DNA of 64,000 nucleotides from positions 54,378,833 to 54,442,832 of the forward strand of contig NC_134851.1 in assembly GCF_965363235.1 (NCBI RefSeq). Reading direction: 5' to 3'. Below are positions 20,139 through 32,400 of the stretch, one piece after another. This DNA is from Mytilus galloprovincialis (lineage: Eukaryota; Mollusca; Bivalvia; Mytilida; Mytilidae). Below the pieces are notes generated by a model, which was given only the letters and a program-made list of their open reading frames with translations, was not told the DNA's origin and searched no databases. Within the stretch, counting starts at the first letter, position 1. The number at the start of each line of letters is the position of its first letter. A program made the position numbers and the translations under genes.

Positions 20139-22981
20139 GTAGGTCGCATAGCCATGTGCTCTTTATATTTTTAATGAAAATTTGGTATTTGTGATATTGT
20201 ATAAACAGTCACAATGTAAAAAAGATATATAGTTGTAACTTATTCAATGACAAGATAACGTAAAACTAATTTTAAGTGGGTTTTAAAGTTCAATACTTGT
20301 TTCTATAACGTCTAAAGGAAAGGGTGTCCATGTATTCGATAAAAAAATTAATTTGGTTGATTTCACACCACAAGAAACTGTTTATTCTTTAGTACAGCTC
20401 AAAACTATGAAACCTCTGCTAAACATTACTGATGACGATGGTCAATTTCAAAGATATTGATTCATTTAAATTGTAAGAGACATTGTCGTCGTTCTAATTT
20501 TTCGAGCATGTTTTATTGTTTTATAAATTATACAATACTAAACTTTGAAATGATGGGTTTCAATGAACTAACTGGACCTTTTTTTTTAAACGTGTACAAG
20601 CCCAAACTAGCTAATATCTTTGTCACCATGCCAATGGCAACGTCCTATCATTTGTTCTCTCAAATTGACCCTGGACCTGGTTTACTGGAGTAGTAACTAG
20701 TTCATTATTATCCGTCTTAACGATTTTGCGTTTTTCCTATTTTTAACTCTACATTATCCTTCATTATATTAGAGAAACCAACCCTTGTAGGAAGGCTTCA
20801 AAGCAAATAGATGAAAAAACCTTTCAAAAAATTTGTAATTAGCTGTACCAGATGATCATTGTCATTCAAACTCATAGATTGAAAAACTGTATGCGATTGC
20901 GATAAAGGAAAAGACAGACAAGCAATAGTACACAGCAAATTAAAAGACCAAGCAACACGAACCCAGCAAAAACTAAGGGTGATCTCCAGTGCTCCCGAAG
21001 GGAAAGCAGATCCTGCTTCATATGTGGCACATGCCAATTCCAACCTGGAAAGTGATATATTATTCATTAGTCCAAATATTTATGAAGTCTTGGAAGGCTA
21101 TTTTAAATTTTTGTTTTGAGGCCTTCCTGCGACTTCATAATGCTGAAGTCACCATTTTCGGTTGGACTGAGACCCAATTTAGCCATCCTAATATTTTCAT
21201 TATAGCTAAAAAAAAATTGCATATGTATAAATTTTGACCTTTAATGTGTTTGTGCAAATTATTTCCAATTAATCCCTAGAGTAATAATAAAATAAGTTAC
21301 AATTCCAACCTAGGCGGGAACTTGTCGACTGCTTTTTTAAAACGTTATCTGATTTCTTTTTAGGATATTATAAAATAATTTTTGCACCAAACTCTGTAAA
21401 ATTTGACATACCTGAATTTCCGGAACCTTTGTTTTATATATATATATTATCTGGAAATTCAGGTCAGTCAAATTTTACCGAGTTTGGTTTAAAAATATAT
21501 TTTATACTCCCAAAATGAAGCATCTTTGGGATAAATCAGCTAAATGTAAAATCCCTCTCGAAGTCCATCTGAAAATATGAGTTCGGCGTTATGACGTTGA
21601 TGTACAAAAAATGTAAGGCGTCAAAGAAAAAAAATATAATAGCCTTTCAAGATGTCATAATTAATTGGACTAATTATTCACCTGTTATTTTATTGGTTGT
21701 CCCTGACCTGTGATTATGTCTACATTTGTTAAAGACGTTCATTTATGCTCACCAATAAAAAAAAAAGCCTATTTAGATTATTTTTATTCCTTTCATCATT
21801 TCAGACTTCCAAGCGTCGTAATAATGGACGCAGCAAAAAAGGGCGCGGGCACACGAAGCATGTAAGATGTACTAACTGTGCCCGCTGTGTTCCCAAAGAC
21901 AAGGCCATCAAGAAGTTTGTCATTAGAAATATTGTGGAGGCAGCAGCTGTCAGAGATATCTCTGATGCCAGTGTATATGATGGTAGGTTTATTGTAGAAT
22001 ATTTTTCACTTGTTGATGTGGTCAGAGGCGGTTTAAGGGAAGAGGGCCCGGTTCCCCCCTTTTTGGGAAAAAAATTGGTTGCTTATAAAGGGAATCATTG
22101 AAGCGTGACTGGAGCGGGCCCTCACTTATGACAAATTATGGATCCGCCACTGGTGGTTATTGGTATTAAAATGATTCAGTAGTGAAATAAAAAACAAAAT
22201 TCTGTGGACTCATTGACATTTAAATATAAGAATAAGGGGATGTGTTGTGAATGCCTTTGAGACTACTATCCACCCTTGACCAAGGACATAGTGTGGGTTT
22301 TTTTACAAGCTTGAGTCTTGTGAGGGTCCTGCACAATCGGTTGGAAAAAAAGTGGTGTGTTCACTTATATTTCATGATGCCAATGGGGTAATTATTGATA
22401 TAAAAACAAAACTAAATAAAACTTTCCCCTCTTTAAAGAGATTTAAATCTGCTGTTTTCATCTTAGGCCAGCTTCACATGATTTAGATTGTCCTCATTTA
22501 GGATAGTTTGCTTACGAAAAAATCAAATAGCAACAAAGAGTTGAAAGTTTGATTTTTAAAATAAGCCCTATATAATGTTGTGTTGATAAAAAGAATATTT
22601 GTTAGTTACCGAAAGAAAATATTAATGTTGATCAACTATTATTTCAGTATATGCATTGCCCAAGCTATATGCTAAGCTACTGTACTGTGTGTCCTGTGCA
22701 ATCCATTCAAAAGTAGTGAGAAACAGATCACGAGAGGCACGTAAAGACAGATCACCCCCACTGAGATTCAGACCAAGAATGGTAAGTTTTATCCTAGCCA
22801 CAACATTTTAAGCACATTGTATAGGTAAAAGTTGCACAAATAGTATACCTGCTGAGATGCTTTAATTAATTTCCAAAATGGAATATTGGAAGGCTGTGTA
22901 ACTGAAAGCTTTAGTTAGAAATATAATTATTCAGAGTTCTAAATTGTAATTTCTTGAGTTTTATTATACCCCACGCAACGG

Positions 22982-23016
<35 letters not shown>

Positions 23017-24567
23017 CGTCAGTCCTGTTTCTTGTCATCGCAACTCCTCTCAAACCACACAACAGAATTTCACGAAACCTTTTCAGATAATAAGGACATA
23101 CTATGTAGTTGTGCATATCGACGGGGAATTGCTATTCAATTTTTTTTCTAGGAGTTGCGCCCCTTTGAACTTATTACTTTAATGTACTACTGCAACAGTT
23201 TGTCATCGCAACTCCTCTCAAACCACACAACAGAATTTCACGAAACCTTTTCAGATAATAAGGACATACTATGTAGTGCATATCGACGGGAAATTGCGAT
23301 TCAATTTTTTTTCTAGGAGTTACGCCCCTTTGAACTTATTTACTTTAATGTACTACTACAACAGTTTGTCATCGCAACTCCTCTCAAACCACACAACAGA
23401 ATTTCATGAAACCTTTTCAGATAATAAGGACATACTACGTAGATGTGCATATATCGACAGGAAATTGCGATTCAATTTTTTTTCTAGGAGTTACGCCCCT
23501 TTGAACTTATTTACTCTAATGTACTACTGCAACAGTTTGTCATCGCAACTCCTCTCAAACCACACAACAGAATTTCATGAAACCTTTTCAGATAATAAGG
23601 ACATACTACGTAGATGTGCATATCGACAGGAAATTACGATTCAATTTTTTTCCAGGAGTTACGCCCCTTTGAACATATTTGCCCAATATACTACTGCAAC
23701 CTTTTGTCATCGCAACTCCTCTCAAACCACACAACAGTATTTCATGAAACCTTTTCAGATAATAAGGACATACTTTGTAGATGTGCATATCGACAGGAAA
23801 TTATGATTCAATTTTTTTTCTAGGAGTTGCACCCCTTTGAACTTATTTGTTTCAATGTACTTCTGCAACAGTTTGTCATCGCAACTCCTCTGAAACCACA
23901 CAACATAATTTCATAAAAACTTTGTAGATAATAAGGACAAACTATGTGCATATTGACAGGAAATTATGACTCAATTTTTTTTTCTTATACAATTTTTTTT
24001 TCTTACACATATTTTATTTCTCCAATGACAATGTGGGGACGTGGGGTATGTGAGCGTGCTCACTAAGGTTCTTTAATTTTGTAAATGAAGTTAAAATGTA
24101 CAACTTGGATTTCTTGTATTCTCAATTATGATCATTTTATAAGTCTTGGAAATTACCAATATTGATTGATTGCTTATACATAACTAACATGATTAACTCT
24201 TTATCTACCACTGACATATTTATACGCGGTAATTAACACCGTTTAGTTCGTAGTGACTGATAAATCTGCTTGCCGGGTCACCTGTGTATTCGCAGTTACT
24301 GATCTATCCGCTGTAAACAATGCATGCACAGTCGCGTTGACAGATAATCCCGTAAAATATACCACTGTTAAAACTCTTTAGATTGGACAATACCTAGGGG
24401 GAATCCCGAAATGAACCAATCAAATTCGGTTTTATAAATGAATAAGCTTTCAATTCGTATATTCCTTTTCATTGAAAGGTAATATGTTTACATTAAAATA
24501 CATTGTTTTTATACGACCGCAAATTTTGAAAAAATTTTCGTCGTATATTGCTATCACGTTGGCGTCG

Positions 24568-24599
<32 letters not shown>

Positions 24600-27500
24600 C
24601 GGCGTCCGAATACTTTTAGTTTTCGCACTCTAACTTTAGTAAAAGTGAATAGAAATCTATGAAATTTTAACACAAGGTTTATGACCATAAAAGGAAGGTT
24701 GGTATTGATTTTGGGAGTTTTGGTCCCAACATTTTAGGAATAAGGGGCCAAAAAGGGCCCAAATAAGCATTTTCTTGGTTTTCGCACCATAACTTTAGTT
24801 TAAGTTAATAGAAATCTATGAAATTTTGACACAAGGTTTATGACCACAAAAGAAAGATTGGGATTGATTTTGGGAGTTTTGGTTTCAATAGTTTAGGAAT
24901 AAGGGGCCAATAAAGGGCCCAAATAAGCATTTTTCTTGGTTTTTGCACAATAACCTTAGGTTAAGTAAATAGAAATCTATGAAATTTAAACACAATGTTT
25001 ATGACCACAAAAGGAAGGTTGGTATTGATTTTGGGAGTTTAGGACCCAACAGTTTAGGAATTAGGGGCCAAAAAGGGACCCAAATAAGCATTTTTCTTGG
25101 TTTTCGCACTATAATGTTAGTATAAGTAAATACAAATCTATGAAATTTAAACACAAGGCTTATGACTATAAAAGGAAGGTTGGTATTAATTTTGGGAGTT
25201 TTGGTCCCAACAATTTAGGAAAAAGGGGCCCAAAGGGTCCAAAATTAAACTTTGTTTGATTTCATCAAAATTGAATAATTGGGGTTCTTTGATATGCCAA
25301 ATCTAACTGTATATGTAGATTCTCAACTTTTGGTCCCGTTTTCAAATTGGTCTACATTAAGGTCCAAAGGGTCCAAAATTAAACTTAGTTTGATTTTGAC
25401 AAAAAATGAATCGGTTGGGTTCTTTGATATGTTGAATCTAAAAATGTACTTAGATTCTTGATTATTGAAGTTTTTTGGTCCAGTTTTCAAATTGGTCTAC
25501 ATTAAGGTCCAAAGGGTCCAAAATTAAACTTTGTTTGATTTCATCAAAAATTGAATCCTTGGGGTTCTTTGATATGCCAAATCTAACTGTGTATGTAGAT
25601 TCTTCATTTTTGGTCCTGTTTTCAAATTTCAAATTCTACATTAAAGTCCAAAGGGTCCAAAATTAAACTAAGTTTGATTTTAACAAAAATTGAATTCTTG
25701 GGCCTCTTTGATATGCTGAATCTAAACATGTACTTAGATTTTTGATTATGGGCCCAGTTTTCAAGTTGGTCCAAATCAGGATCTAAAATTATTATATTAA
25801 GTATTGTGCAATAGCAAGTCTTTTCAATTGCACAGTATTGTGCAATGGCAAGAAATATCTAATTGCACAATATTGTGAAATAGCAAATTTTTTTTTAATT
25901 AGAGTTATCTTTCTTTGGCCAGAATAGTAAGCAAGAAATATCCTATTGCACAATATTGTGCAATAGCAAGAATTTTTTTTAATTGGAGTTATCTTTCTTT
26001 GTCCAGAATCAACTTAAATCTTTGTTATATACAATATACAATGTATATACACTTTTTACTACCAACTGATAAATTTAAATAATCTTTACCATTCAGTGAT
26101 AACAAGCAGTTTTTTTACATCTTAATATTTTATGATGTATTTAAATGAGTAGTTCTTGTTGCAAACTCCATTAGAAATTTGAATTGATATCAGTTTTGAA
26201 AAAGGGAAACGGGGATGTGAAAAAAAAGGGGGGGGGGGTTAAATTTTTCTCATTTCAGATTTCATAAATAAAATGAAAATTTCTTCAAACATTTTTTTGA
26301 GAGGATTAATATTCAACAGCATAGTGATTTGCTCAAAGGCAAAAAAAAACCTTTTAAGTTCATTAGACCACATTCATTCTGTGTCAGAAACCTATGCTGT
26401 GTCAACTATTTAATTTTAGATTTAAAAAGTTTGAAGAAGAAATCTTTAATTGATTTGTAAAATCTTGGCATTTGTTTTGTGTAAAAAAAACCCATGTAAT
26501 GTCAAAAATTTGATCACAATCCAAATTCAGAGCTGTATCATGCTTGAATGTTTTGTCCATACTTGCCCCAACTGTTCAGGGTTCGACCTCTGCGGTCGTA
26601 TAAAGCTGCGCCCTGCGGAGCACCTGGTTAACACGTGTTTTCGTTGAGAATTGCAATTGAAACAATGGCCAATCAATGGGCTTCATTCTTTGAATCGGAG
26701 GAAGAAGATGAAGGATTTTAGTGTTTTAAGCAATGTGATATAGACGAAAGTGAAGTTTGAAGTGTCGGCAGTTATATCAGTTATCCGAAAATAGCTAAGC
26801 GAGGAACCGAAGTTAGATATCGGCATTTGGGCATATTTTATTGGATTATTAGTGAACATAATTGGATCAAAATCAGAAATATAAAAATTCAAACAATTGA
26901 GAATTAAATACATTTTTTATTTTTAATTTCTATACAGTAATTGCTTAATAATTTCATATCTAATTGCACCCCCGTAAAAATTATCACTGCAAATTATCTC
27001 TGGTAGTTAACCTACAAATCAGCTGCAGTAGCTAACTAATAAGATGTGTGTAGTAGTGAACTATATGATTGCCTGTGGTAGATAAAAAGTTAATACTTTA
27101 CTTTTATATTGAAAAGCACTTTTATGCCAAAATGGGCCAATGGCTTAAAACATTGGACACTGAACACTAATATTTAGTAAAACTAGTTAAATAGTTTGAA
27201 TAAATAATATGCGTCTACCTACCTAGCTTTTATAAATTTTAGCATGCAAAGCTTTAGCACAGCTTTTATTTCATATATATATATATATCTTTCATTAATA
27301 TGCAAGATATCTGGCCTGTATAAATTTCATAATTTTGTATTTGATTTGAATTAGAAATTTGGAAGTCTGTTGTTCGAATTGACTTCAATCATTCAGAAAT
27401 AAAGAAGCAAATGTTATTTGAGCTTTCTCTGTGAATTATGAAGGTTCTTAACATATTAAGAAAGGATTTTAAGGGACTTAAAACATTTATTTATATTTCA

Positions 27501-27630
27501 GGACGGAGGTCCACCCAGAGGAGGACAAGGTGCTGGAGCTAGCGCAGGTACCGGAGGAGGTGGTGGCCAAGGCGGCGGTGGTCAAGGTGGTGGCGGCGGC
27601 GGAGGAGGCGGTCCCCCACAAAGATCATAG
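20136..27630 (+). CDS. RPS26: Ribosomal protein S26 (eS26), 147 residues, four exons
   Basis: Join of 20136-20138 (ATG, candidate), 21805-21982, 22648-22781 and 27502-27630. Residues 3-105 match animal eS26 almost without gaps: [17 protein letters not shown] (Cys23, Cys26), [20 protein letters not shown], then [12 protein letters not shown] (Cys74, Cys77) and [15 protein letters not shown]. The two CxxC pairs form the zinc ribbon. eS26 sits at the mRNA exit site of the 40S subunit and contacts mRNA upstream of the start codon. Human S26 has 115 residues; here residues 106-147, a separate exon, form a Gly-rich tail (25 Gly of 42) instead of the short Ala/Pro tail. A first intron directly after the ATG is also known in human RPS26. 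Splice sites are GT-AG. Confidence 0.95.
20845..21045 (-). repeat. Family D retro-tail fragment in RPS26 intron 1
   Basis: Reverse complement includes CATATGAAGCAGGATCTGCT and GGAGATCACCCTTAGTTTTTG-like text, the counterpart of 18720-18780 and 44840-44900. Non-coding portion only. Confidence 0.65.
21363..21511. repeat. Long hairpin (about 60-bp arms) in RPS26 intron 1
   Basis: Left arm includes CCAAACTCTGTAAAATTTGA and CCTGAATTTCC; the right arm in reverse complement includes CCAAACTCGGTAAAATTTGA and CCTGAATTTCC. Similarity continues outward into AT-rich sequence. The loop holds (TA)n. Probably a hairpin MITE; no clear TSD. Confidence 0.75.
21805..21982 (+). CDS. RPS26: RPS26 exon 2
   Basis: 178 nt after acceptor ATTTCAG, residues T2 to D60 plus one base; donor GTAGGT. 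Carries the first zinc-ribbon pair CTNC and the invariant [20 protein letters not shown] block. Confidence 0.97.
22023..22152. mobile_element. K2: small CAGNGGCGG-type MITE, TSD GTGGT
   Basis: 130 bp between GTGGT at 22018-22022 and 22153-22157. Starts CAGAGGCGG, ends GGATCCGCCACTG, with GGGCCCGGTTCCCCCC inside. It begins 41 nt after the RPS26 exon 2 donor. Because it is intronic and downstream of the donor it should be spliced out. Confidence 0.7.
22648..22781 (+). CDS. RPS26: RPS26 exon 3
   Basis: 134 nt after TTTCAG, V61 to M105; donor GTAAGT. Carries [11 protein letters not shown], the second zinc-ribbon pair, and ends PPLRFRPRM. Confidence 0.97.
22966..24049. mobile_element. Family G: pearl-like element with six ~168-bp tandem units
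   Basis: Ends ATACCCCACG and CGTGGGGTAT. The left end folds as a hairpin (ATACCCCACGCAAC with GTTGCGGAGGGTAT) and is followed by a short GTCCGTCCGTC tract. Then come units starting GTCATCGCAACTCC at 23034, 23212, 23368, 23539, 23706 and 23875 (spacing 156-178). Each holds ACAACAGAATTTCA, CAGATAATAAGGACATACT and CCCCTTTGAAC. Open frames across it (up to 176 codons) exist only because the units repeat nearly in frame. Located in RPS26 intron 3. Confidence 0.8.
24506..26629 (+). mobile_element. Family C copy 1 (2.1 kb composite tandem element)
   Basis: Left end TTTTTATACGACCGCAAA folds into a hairpin with TTTTCGTCGTATA (24510-24547) and is followed by (GTC)n at 24563-24600. Module 1: four ~160-bp units (marker GGTTTATGACC near 24678, 24837, 24999, 25158). 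Module 2: ~125-bp units of two alternating types (about 25230-25790). Module 3: ATTGCACAATATTGTGCAAT-type palindromes (25800-25980). The right end carries CTCTGCGGTCGTATAAAG, then CCCTGCGGAGCACCTGGTT. Lies in RPS26 intron 3 beside family G. Non-coding. Confidence 0.85.
27502..27630 (+). CDS. RPS26: RPS26 exon 4, Gly-rich tail
   Basis: After TTTCAG, 42 codons and [21 protein letters not shown], then Gly/Gln runs and GPPQRS. It keeps frame from exon 3. Codons GGN vary freely among GGA, GGC and GGT, so the run is not a simple trinucleotide slip. RGG and GGQ motifs are typical of flexible RNA-contacting tails. Confidence 0.93.
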   Translation, partial: DGGPPRGGQGAGASAGTGGGGGQGGGGQGGGGGGGGGPPQRS

Positions 27631-27632
27631 TT

Positions 27633-27655
27633 AATAAATGTCTTACAGAATTGAG
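27633..27655 (+). terminator. RPS26 polyadenylation signal
   Basis: AATAAA at 27633-27638, only 2 nt after the stop codon, predicts cleavage near 27650 and a very short 3' UTR, as is common for ribosomal protein mRNAs. Confidence 0.7.
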
Positions 27656-27863
27656 TGTTATTTTTCTTGTGATGTTATAGTCTGTCTTTTTGATATACCT
27701 TCATTTCATATGGCTTTCACTTCACATTATCTTGGGCCTTTTTCTTTCTTTTTTTTTACACAATGTACTAGGTGTACATTACAAAGCTATTTTGAAAAAC
27801 TAAGATTTTCATCTTTGTCAACTTGTTTCTTAGTTCACAAATAATTGAAAGTAGTATTAGTTG

Positions 27864-28090
27864 TTTTTATACGACCCCAAAAAAAATTTGGGATCTTATA
27901 ATGGTATGATGTCGTCGTCTGAAGACACATTGGTTTCCGGATAATAACTTTAGTTTAAGTGAATAGATCTTCATGAAATTTTTTCAGAAGGTTCAATACC
28001 ACAAAAGGAAGGTTGGGGATGATGGTCCCAAGGGATTATGAATTAGGGGTCCAAAACAAGCATTTTTCTAGTTTCAGGATAATAACTTCA
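27864..28090 (+). mobile_element. Family C copy 5, truncated and diverged
   Basis: Starts TTTTTATACGACCCCAAA, has a short TCGTCGTC tract and one module-1-like unit (ATAACTTTAGTTTAAGTGAA, GGAAGGTTGGGGATGATGG). No modules 2 or 3 and no right end. Just downstream of RPS26. Confidence 0.7.
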
Positions 28091-28250
28091 GGGTTCGTAC
28101 GGGGCATGGAATCCTGGAAAAGTCATGGATTTTTATTTAGGGGGGAATAGGCCTTTAAAAGTCATGGAAAGCTATATTTTAATGACAAGTCCTTGAAAAG
28201 TCATGGAAAATGATTATTTGCATCTTTATTGCATGTCTTCAAACATCTAA
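28090..28250 (+). repeat. Short dispersed repeat with AAAGTCATGGAAA motifs
   Basis: GGGTTCGTACGGGGCATGG start, then three spaced copies of AAAAGTCATGGA/AAGTCATGGAAA. I see no second copy in the window, so repeat status is inferred from the internal repetition. Confidence 0.35.
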
Positions 28251-29440
28251 AATTAAATGATCCCCGTAGTTTTTGTCGAAACTGTTTCTTTTTAGAATGC
28301 TAGAAACAAGGCCCCAGTTGTGGTAAGTGTAAAATGAGAATTTAAAATTCGTTTCTTCAAAATTGTTTATAGAAATATGCAACCGTATCTGGTTCCCTTC
28401 ATAGTGCAATTTGCTTTAACAGTATTGAAATAAGAAACAAACTATCGGAATATTCGAAAACGAAGTTATTGCTACCAAACAGCCGTTGAAAAACACTTTT
28501 AATGATAATGTATGGATAGAGGAGCTGAAATGATAAAGAGTCCTACATATAGAGCAATTTTTCATACAAAAGTTGTGAGGATATCGTCTCGGTATTTAAG
28601 AATATGTTTCTAGATAGTAGACAAATGTCACTTCTGAAATGGCAATGATGCCTCTAAGTAGGAAGGTGATAGTTTTTTGTCTACAATGTATTATCTGTTT
28701 GAGTCCAACCAGTCAAGAGGATTATGCCAAATAACCTTTTCTAATACTTTGTTTATTAAAATATTTCAAAATTTGTATATATTCTTTTATACTGTAAAAA
28801 GAGGCAGAACATATACCAAAGGGGACATGCAAATGAGTGTGTAGGTCATACTCTTTCATAGAATCTGTCGCCAAGGTCCACTCCAGAGCACTGTTAGATA
28901 AGGGGGAGCTATCTCGTATGTGCTGGAACCAATGGACAGGGGGTCAGTCTATCGCTAGACTTAATGTTCTGATAGGCATAGCTAAAACGCAAGGAAGGTT
29001 TTCATAATTTAATTAACGATAACGATTTAAATGAATGATAACAAATCAATCAATAAACAATGCCAAATAATAATAATCTAATTAAAGTACAAAGTATCAA
29101 TTCAAAATAACAAATCCAAAGTAAAACTATTTCTCTATAAAATGTAAAATATAAAATAAATGCCAAAATTACTAAATCATAAAATGTACTTAATCTCAAT
29201 TTCAGAATGTAAAAGTCTCAAAATAAAAGTTTCTCAAAAGTATAATTTTCTAAAGTTAAATTATGAGTCAGAGATAAATTTTGTCTCGCACTACACAGTC
29301 AACTGGTAGACTGGTAGACAGTCTTATAGGTCCAGTATAATGACCTGATTAGTGTGAGGTTACGCTTCCGAAACACTGACTGCTTTTACAAAATTTCCCA
29401 ACAATATTTATACTAAAATCCGAAATAACTCAACTTGTCC
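28250..29440. other. Intergenic sequence, nothing recognised
   Basis: AT-rich. No supported exon, RNA gene or element boundary on either strand. Confidence 0.4.
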
Positions 29441-29441
29441 C

Positions 29442-32400
29442 CAGGGGCGGATCCAGGATTTCCAGTTAGGGGGGCGCAAAGTTTTATTTTCGACCAGCGG
29501 AGCGATGCGAAAAATTTTTGGAGGTTTTTTTAGGTAAAACTATTGAAATATTCTTCTAAGGAGGTGAAATGTAGATATCTCGAACTATTGTGTGGTAAAA
29601 TTAGCGAGAAATTAAAGTTTTAAGCTGAAACCGCCTTAATCCACACCTGACAACAATCTACAGATAGACGTGCGGACAGACGGACGCAAAGTGAGACGAG
29701 ACAGACCACAATTGCTCACCTGACCAATATTATTTTCAAACGAAAATTTCTACTTTTACCAGCGATTTTTAATTGTCCTTTCATACTATCTGTTTTTTAC
29801 TTTTATGATTTTCGGAGGTCGTGCCAGACTTCACTGTGTTCGCCACAAACAACTAAAACCAGAATGAGATGCATTTACGCAGTTATATTTATTTTCTTTG
29901 GGATCCCAAGCATACAGTAAGTAATACAGAATTCGGCTAAATATTTAGGTTGCAAGTGAGAAATAAATATAGACACAGAGAAACAAATTAATAAACTAAC
30001 CTTTCGCTTGAACAGTATTTCTATCTTTCATTACGCCGGGATATTATAAAAGAATCTCACTGTTTTCTTGACCGTGTCATGATGAAATTGTGAAAGTGAG
30101 TAAGGGATGTTTTGGAACTTCGATTATCAAACAAATTGATTATAAAAACCGCAAATACAATGTAACATTTGTTTTTACTTCAACTGCTAACCAGTTGCTT
30201 CGCAGGGCGCAGCATTATACGACCGCAGAGGTTGAACCCTGAACGGTTGGGGCAAGTATGGACACAACATTCAAGCTGGATTCAGCTCTAAATTTGGATT
30301 GTGATTAAATAGTTGACACAGCATAGGTTTCTGACACAGAATGAATGTGGTCTAATGAACTTAAACAAAAAATTTTGCCTTTGAGCAATTCACTATGCTG
30401 TTGAATATTAATCCTCTCAAAAAAATGTTTGAAGAAATTTTCTTTTTATTTATGAAATCTGAAATGAAAAAAATTGACCCCCCAATTTTTTTTCACATCC
30501 CCCTTTCCCTTATTTCAAAACTGATCTCAATTCAAATTTCTAATGAAGTTTGCAACAATAACTACTCATTTAAATACATCATAAAATATTAAAATGTAAA
30601 AAAAGTGCTTGTTATTACTGAATGGTAAAGATTGTTTTAATCTATCAGTTGGTAGTAAAAGTGAATAAACATTGTATATTGTATAAAACAATGATTTAAG
30701 TTGATTCAACTACTATTCTGGACAAAGAAAGATAACTCCAATTGAAATCCAATTGGAATTTCTTGCTATTGCACAATATTGTGCAATTAGATATTTCTTG
30801 CTATTGTGCAATACTGTGCAATTGGAAATATTTGCTATTGCACAATACTGTGCAATTGAAGATTTCTTGCTATTGCACAATACTGTGCAATTGAAGATTT
30901 CTTGCTATTGCTGAATACTGTGCAATTGAAAATTTCTTGCTATTGCACAATACTTAATATAATAATTTTGGATCCTGATTTGGACCAACTTGAAAACTGG
31001 GCCCATAATCAAAAATCTAAGTACATGTTTAGATTCAGCATATCAAAGAGGCCCAAGAATTCAATTTTTGTTAAAATCAAACTTAGTTTAATTTTGGACC
31101 GTTTGGACTTTAATGTAGACCAATTTTAAAACGGGACCAACAATTAAGAATCTACATACACAGTTAGATTTGGCATATCAAAGAACCCCAATTATACAAT
31201 TTTTGATGAAATCAAACAAAGTTTAATTTTGGACCCCGATTTGGACCAACTTGAAAACTGGGCCAATAATCAAAAATCTAAGTACATTTTTAGATTCAGC
31301 ATATCAAAGAACCCCAAGGATTCAATTTTTGTTAAAATCAAACTAAGTTTAATTTTGGACCCTTTGGACCTTTATGTAGACCAATTTGAAAACGGGACCA
31401 AAAATTAAGAATCTACATACACAGTTAGATTCGGCATATCAAAGAACCCCAATTATTCAATTTTTGATGAAATCAACCAAAGTTTAATTTTGGACCCTTT
31501 GGGCCCTTTATTCCTAAACTGTTGGGACCAAAACTCCCAAAATCAATACCAACCTTCCTTTTATGGTCATAAACCTTGTGTTTAAATTTCATACATTTCT
31601 ATTTACTTATACTAAAGTTATGGTGCAAAAACCAAGAAAAATGCTTATTTGGGTCCCTTTTTGGCCCCTAATTCCTAAACTGTTGGGACCTCAACTCCCA
31701 AAATCAATACCAACCTTCCTTTTGTCGTCATAAACATTGTGTTTAAATTTCATAGATTTCTATTCAGTTTTACTAAAGTTAGAGTGCGAAAACTAAAAGT
31801 ATTCGGACGACGAGACGACGACGACGCCAACGTGATAGCAATATACGACGAAAAAATTTTCAAATTTTGCGGTCGTATAAAAACCTATTATATTTGTCAT
31901 CAGTTTGACACCTTCCTTTGAAGTTATTTATAGAACTTTAATAAAGTGTAGGTCAGTTGATTAGTAATAACGTTGATTCTGTTAAACTGACTGTTTTATA
32001 TACTTTGAATGTTAAAACAGTCGGAAACCAGGTTGAAATAGAACAAAAGAATCGAAGCTCTCTATTAGAGAAGGCGATAAATGTTTACTGTATTGTTTAC
32101 TATAGTGACAAATTTTTAAAAAGTTAATAGAAACAAACAAAACTGCAATTTTCTTCTCAATTACGAGGTGTTTTATTTCAAAAACACCATTTGCATAAGT
32201 TTTCAATTTATCTAGTACATAGTTAAGCAGAACAATTAGATATCAAGTCGACGACATGGGTATCTTTCAAGTTGGATGACAAAAATGCATAACCTCCGAT
32301 TTTTTTGAAAAAATTACCACGGACGGAAAAGATATCAATCTATTAGTTCAGTAATTTTCGTGTCTGCCCTTCCATTATGTGACTGAAGAAAAAATTCCAA

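Noticed and set aside
20425-20480. Box C-like TGATGA in RPS26 intron 1, possible snoRNA
   Set aside because: No CTGA box D at a suitable distance and no terminal stem.
23276-23806. 176-codon open frame
   Set aside because: It is the family G tandem unit read through about three repeats; the protein repeats with the DNA and has no similarity to any domain.
26575-26600. Pol III B-box-like GGTTCGACCTC at the family C right end
   Set aside because: No A box at the right distance and no T-run terminator; other copies do not keep the motif.
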